Source of the DNA: an uncultured Asticcacaulis sp. | GTDB lineage: Bacteria; Pseudomonadota; Alphaproteobacteria; Caulobacterales; Caulobacteraceae | Assembly (NCBI GenBank): GCA_946482045.1 | Contig: CAMLPZ010000210.1 | Location: 1 to 7,482, forward strand | Direction of reading: 5' to 3' | DNA: 7,482 bases | In this document: one piece after another, positions 6,918 through 7,482 of the stretch | Layout: each line of letters opens with the position of its first letter | Position numbering within the stretch: the stretch's first letter is position 1 | Program-made: the position numbers and the translations under genes | The notes under the pieces: model-generated | What the model was told of the DNA's origin: nothing | Seen by the model: only the letters and a program-made list of their open reading frames with translations | Databases searched by the model: none

Positions 6918-6995
6918 ATGAGAGGCCCCCAAAATGGCCCCCAGGACCAATGTGTTGTCTCTGTTACAGTCCTCAAAAATGATTCAGATCACTAA
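6918..6995 (+). CDS. Doubtful 25-codon ORF with strong ribosome-binding site
   Basis: ATG at 6918 is preceded by AAAGGAAA (6910-6917), a strong Shine-Dalgarno-like stretch. The encoded peptide starts MRGPQNGPQDQC and stops at TAA 6993-6995. Its first third is produced by the GGCCCCCA repeat, and there is no recognisable domain. It could be a leader peptide, the remnant of a longer gene, or chance. Confidence 0.2.
   Translation: MRGPQNGPQDQCVVSVTVLKNDSDH
6924..6943 (+). repeat. Two copies of GGCCCCCA at 12-bp spacing
   Basis: GGCCCCCA occurs at 6924-6931 and 6936-6943, separated by AAAT, inside an otherwise AT-rich stretch. The exact repeat and helical-turn-like spacing stand out from the surroundings. 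A protein-binding site or an element-end sequence is possible. No integrase gene is in view to support the second idea. Confidence 0.45.
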
Positions 6996-7076
6996 GATTG
7001 CGCATGAGAACGCCACACCTTTCATCAGCGCGGCTGACGCAATTGGTCGCATCATTCGGCCTGTATGCTGACACGC

Positions 7077-7482
7077 TCACCTGCATCTGTAAATGCACCG
7101 GGTGTCGTCAAGGTGAATTTCGCCGTATTCAACTCTGAGGTCACGGGCGATGGCGTCGTAATCAACGTAGTTTCGGAGCGGCTCAGGTATCTCGCCATAA
7201 AGCCCTTCCTCGAAAAACTGCGCGGCCAGATGGGCAAGGCCGTCAGCCCGGTGCAAGTCAACCTCGAACTGATCCGGCTCGTCGCCGCCGAATGTGAATC
7301 TATAACCGGCTTCTCCCACAGCAATAATGACCTTGATTTTGTCGTCCTCGCCCCAGTCGGTCAAGGCTTCAAGGAACGCCTCATAGGTCGCCTGGTTGAC
7401 ACCCAAGGCCTCGAAAAGCCTGGCGTCCAAATAGCTGCCGTCAATGAACTGAATTTCAAACTCTTCGGCGGGTTGGCCATAA
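7077..7482 (-). CDS. ardA: ArdA-family antirestriction protein, 5' part outside window
   Basis: The frame is open from the right edge to TGA at 7077-7079, giving 134 visible C-terminal residues. The N-terminus (probably a few tens of residues) lies beyond base 7482, and the TTG at 7430 is internal. Hallmarks of the alphaproteobacterial ArdA-like family are visible in order: AEEFEIQFIDG at the edge, ALGVNQATYEAFLEAL, KIKVIIAVGEAGY, then FFEEGLYGEIPE and the signature YVDYDAIARDL, ending in YRCR. The protein is strongly acidic, as expected for a DNA mimic. ArdA proteins imitate the bent DNA bound by type I restriction enzymes and block them, protecting incoming plasmids or conjugative elements. 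Its presence after a tRNA gene and a low-GC stretch suggests a mobile element extending to the right. Its promoter is out of view, and no clear terminator follows the stop. Confidence 0.85.
   Translation of the reverse strand, partial: YGQPAEEFEIQFIDGSYLDARLFEALGVNQATYEAFLEALTDWGEDDKIKVIIAVGEAGYRFTFGGDEPDQFEVDLHRADGLAHLAAQFFEEGLYGEIPEPLRNYVDYDAIARDLRVEYGEIHLDDTRCIYRCR

Noticed and set aside
7028..7041. Small inverted repeat TCAGC-GCG-GCTGA after the ardA stop as a terminator.
   Set aside because: The stem is only five pairs and no T tract follows on the minus strand.

Overview
The window looks like alphaproteobacterial chromosome, most likely Caulobacteraceae (for example an Asticcacaulis-like organism). 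This is inferred from several signs: a DnaE2-type error-prone polymerase, a CheY-like regulator with a TGPDRR tail, a DUF4142 lipoprotein, GC-rich coding sequence, clustered GANTC (CcrM-type) sites and a CtrA-like box. None of these fixes the genus.

Layout, left to right. (1) 1-3225 (+): almost all of dnaE2 (imuC), the translesion polymerase of the SOS mutasome, lacking only its first few codons. (2) 3226-3519: an AT-richer gap with clustered GANTC sites and a probable 40-residue membrane protein (3326-3448, +). (3) 3520-4047 (-): a single-domain response regulator. (4) 4048-4265: a 218-bp divergent promoter region with an 11-bp direct repeat and a CtrA-like site facing the regulator. (5) 4266-5432 (+): a stand-alone GH130 family glycoside phosphorylase or hydrolase. 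(6) 5437-5461: a strong hairpin terminator lying between convergent genes. (7) 5484-6059 (-): a DUF4142 outer-membrane-type lipoprotein. (8) 6219-6379 (+): a clear promoter followed by tRNA-Leu(CAG). (9) 6380-7076: sequence of clearly lower GC (about 37-47% in the 60-base lines I counted, against about 70% in a sampled line of the GH130 gene). It holds a 14-bp palindrome, a small helical hypothetical protein (6552-6788), a 12-bp-period GGCCCCCA repeat and a doubtful 25-codon ORF. (10) 7077-7482 (-): the C-terminal part of an ArdA-family antirestriction protein running off the right edge.

The left part (1-6379) reads as ordinary chromosome made of independent single-gene units. The stretch after tRNA-Leu looks like the start of an acquired island: it begins directly at a tRNA 3' end, its base composition drops, and it carries an antirestriction gene of the kind found on conjugative elements and prophages. 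No integrase or second attachment site is visible, so the island is an inference. No previously undescribed multi-gene system can be shown in this window. The best candidates for new biology are the 40-residue membrane protein with its GANTC-rich leader and the tRNA-Leu/ArdA junction.
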